From assembly GCA_964359435.1 (NCBI GenBank), contig CAYHSY010000052.1, positions 1 through 5,524 of the forward strand: 5,524 nt of DNA, given 5' to 3'. The notes under the pieces were generated by a model, which was not told the origin of the DNA, ran no database searches, and saw nothing but the letters and a program-made list of their open reading frames with translations. Positions 4,748 to 5,524 of the stretch are shown piece after piece (positions within the stretch are counted from its first letter, which is position 1; the number at the start of each line of letters is the position of its first letter). The position numbers were made by a program, and so were the translations under genes. Origin of the DNA: CAYHSY01 sp964359435 (GTDB lineage: Bacteria > Patescibacteriota > Minisyncoccia > UBA6257 > JAUSGH01).

Positions 4748-5317
4748 GTTACGGCGACGAGGAGCCGCGCCGCAGATGATGGCGAGGTATTGAATTACAA
4801 GGTGACGCACTTCATGCCAAATTGCCTTGTACGCCCTGGCGCAAGCTTCCTTGTCATGAAACGGAACGCACGAAATGAAAAGCATCAAGGTCACTTCGGG
4901 ATGTTTTCGGCGATGCTCGGCGACAATCCACAACATGTCCGGAGTGATGCGCTCGTTTTCCTTAACCGTCAGTTTGTCTCGCAGGGGCAAGAGTATGCCG
5001 GTATTCCTGCCAAAATCCGGCGCGCCTTCGGGTATGCCTTTGATCTGCATTTCAATCGGAATCCATTGATGACGCACAGCATGCCCAAGCTTATATGAAA
5101 CAGCGCGACCATTCCATCTCGCCGTGCGCACATAAACCACGCGATCCGTGCCCTCATCATCAAGGTCGCTGTTTTGGACCACTCTCCGAAAAGCCACTTC
5201 CGCCGAAGGATTTACCGAACTGCCGCCTTTCTCCTGGATGGGATGACGCTCCACAACACCGTTGGCGATCATGGCTTCATCGAACAGCAATTCCGCGTGA
5301 CTGACATGCGAGCTCAA
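4736..5317 (-). CDS. Hypothetical protein, 193 aa, TTG start
   Basis: I do not recognise the family. The protein is soluble-looking and mixed in charge: a polar N-terminal part (1-60), a basic middle with YVRTARWNGRAVSYKLGHAVRHQW (62-85), an I-P-rich stretch (86-111), then an acidic helix-like stretch and a hydrophobic strand TLMLFISCVPF (143-153), and a C-terminal hydrophobic segment (HLVIQYLAIICGA, 172-184) before a basic end (PRRRN). Cysteines at 150, 159 and 182 are unevenly spaced; no metal or nucleotide motif stands out. The TTG start at 5317 is chosen because GGAGGTG lies 5 nt upstream; the first in-frame ATG is residue 16. A TATAAA on the minus strand (5366-5371) may be a -10 box, but its -35 is weak. 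It stands alone between two terminators. Confidence 0.75.
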   Translation of the reverse strand: MSSHVSHAELLFDEAMIANGVVERHPIQEKGGSSVNPSAEVAFRRVVQNSDLDDEGTDRVVYVRTARWNGRAVSYKLGHAVRHQWIPIEMQIKGIPEGAPDFGRNTGILLPLRDKLTVKENERITPDMLWIVAEHRRKHPEVTLMLFISCVPFHDKEACARAYKAIWHEVRHLVIQYLAIICGAAPRRRNSAP

Positions 5318-5321
5318 AACG

Positions 5322-5328
5322 CACCTCC
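5322..5328 (-). promoter_or_regulatory. Strong Shine-Dalgarno that sets the TTG start
   Basis: The minus strand reads GGAGGTG, a full match to the 16S rRNA anti-Shine-Dalgarno core, with GGAGGT 5 nt before the TTG at 5317. Without it the ATG at residue 16 would be the default start. It also shows that this genome uses Shine-Dalgarno initiation for some genes. Confidence 0.8.
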
Positions 5329-5386
5329 ACTTAAACTAATGACAGCCCGAATGCTTAGAGCTAATTTTATAGTATGCAATTTTAAC

Positions 5387-5420
5387 AAAAAATAAAAGCC
5401 GCCAACTATTTCCACGGCGG
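5387..5420 (-). terminator. Terminator of the gene at the right edge
   Basis: Arms CCGCC (5399-5403) and GGCGG (5416-5420) pair around a 12-nt loop, followed in the leftward direction by CTTTTATTTTTT. The stem is only 5 bp but all GC and the T tract is long. It begins directly after the stop codon at 5421-5423. Confidence 0.65.
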
Positions 5421-5524
5421 TCATTCTTCAAATTTACGGCGGTCGGGGTGGAATTCCAGCTCGGCGTCGTCATAGCGGAGGCGAGGGCTGTAACCGGACG
5501 GATCGTTTTTCAAACTGCGCTCAA
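5421..5524 (-). CDS. C-terminal end of a hypothetical protein (partial)
   Basis: The minus strand from the window edge holds an open frame of 33 codons ending in TGA at 5421-5423. The visible residues are highly charged, with SGYSPRLRYDDAELEFHPDRR in the middle and a KFEE end. The start lies outside the window. The immediate terminator after the stop, and the absence of stops in this frame only, support a real gene end. No family can be named from so short a piece; the sequence looks like a hydrophilic tail. Confidence 0.6.
   Translation of the reverse strand, partial: ERSLKNDPSGYSPRLRYDDAELEFHPDRRKFEE

Noticed and set aside
4790..5163. Several ORFs of 64-102 aa on both strands within the 193-aa gene
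   Set aside because: They are alternative frames of a gene whose start has a full Shine-Dalgarno sequence and whose end has a terminator.

Overview
The window looks like a chromosomal segment of an uncultured bacterium, probably of the Patescibacteria (Candidate Phyla Radiation, Parcubacteria-like). Reasons: compact genes of mixed base composition (GC-rich coding, very AT-rich gaps), a HIT-like protein with a C-terminal region of the type I associate with that group, short hypothetical proteins without recognisable families, and short-period repeat arrays in the gaps between genes. The lineage is inferred from style; no marker gene for taxonomy is present. The standard genetic code fits every gene.

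Layout, left to right. 1-176: AT-rich upstream region with a very good sigma70-type promoter (TTGACA-N17-TATCAT) and a Shine-Dalgarno sequence, driving a rightward HIT-superfamily gene (177-647), followed by a small rightward orphan ORF (689-880) and a strong rightward terminator (897-936). Everything further right is leftward. In transcription order it runs: an off-window gene whose last 33 codons end at 5421 with its own terminator; an orphan 193-residue protein (5317-4736, TTG start, strong Shine-Dalgarno, own terminator); the groES-groEL operon (4549-2500), with a promoter and a CIRCE-like operator upstream and a terminator downstream; and the thyA-folA operon (2350-946), giving thymidylate synthase and dihydrofolate reductase.

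ThyA consumes methylene-tetrahydrofolate to make dTMP and releases dihydrofolate, which FolA reduces back, so the pair is a complete dTMP/folate recycling module. GroES and GroEL form the chaperonin; the CIRCE-like inverted repeat just after the upstream promoter suggests HrcA-type heat-shock repression.

The most unusual feature is in the gaps. The thyA-folA gap and the groES-groEL gap are each filled almost exactly by one copy of the same ~95-bp palindromic element. The leaders of thyA and groES carry period-8 arrays, and the groEL-terminator gap carries a period-7 array whose unit also occurs, in frame, inside folA. None of the four housekeeping genes has a Shine-Dalgarno sequence, while the HIT and 193-residue genes have clear ones. 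I see no phage, CRISPR, insertion-sequence or defence genes here.
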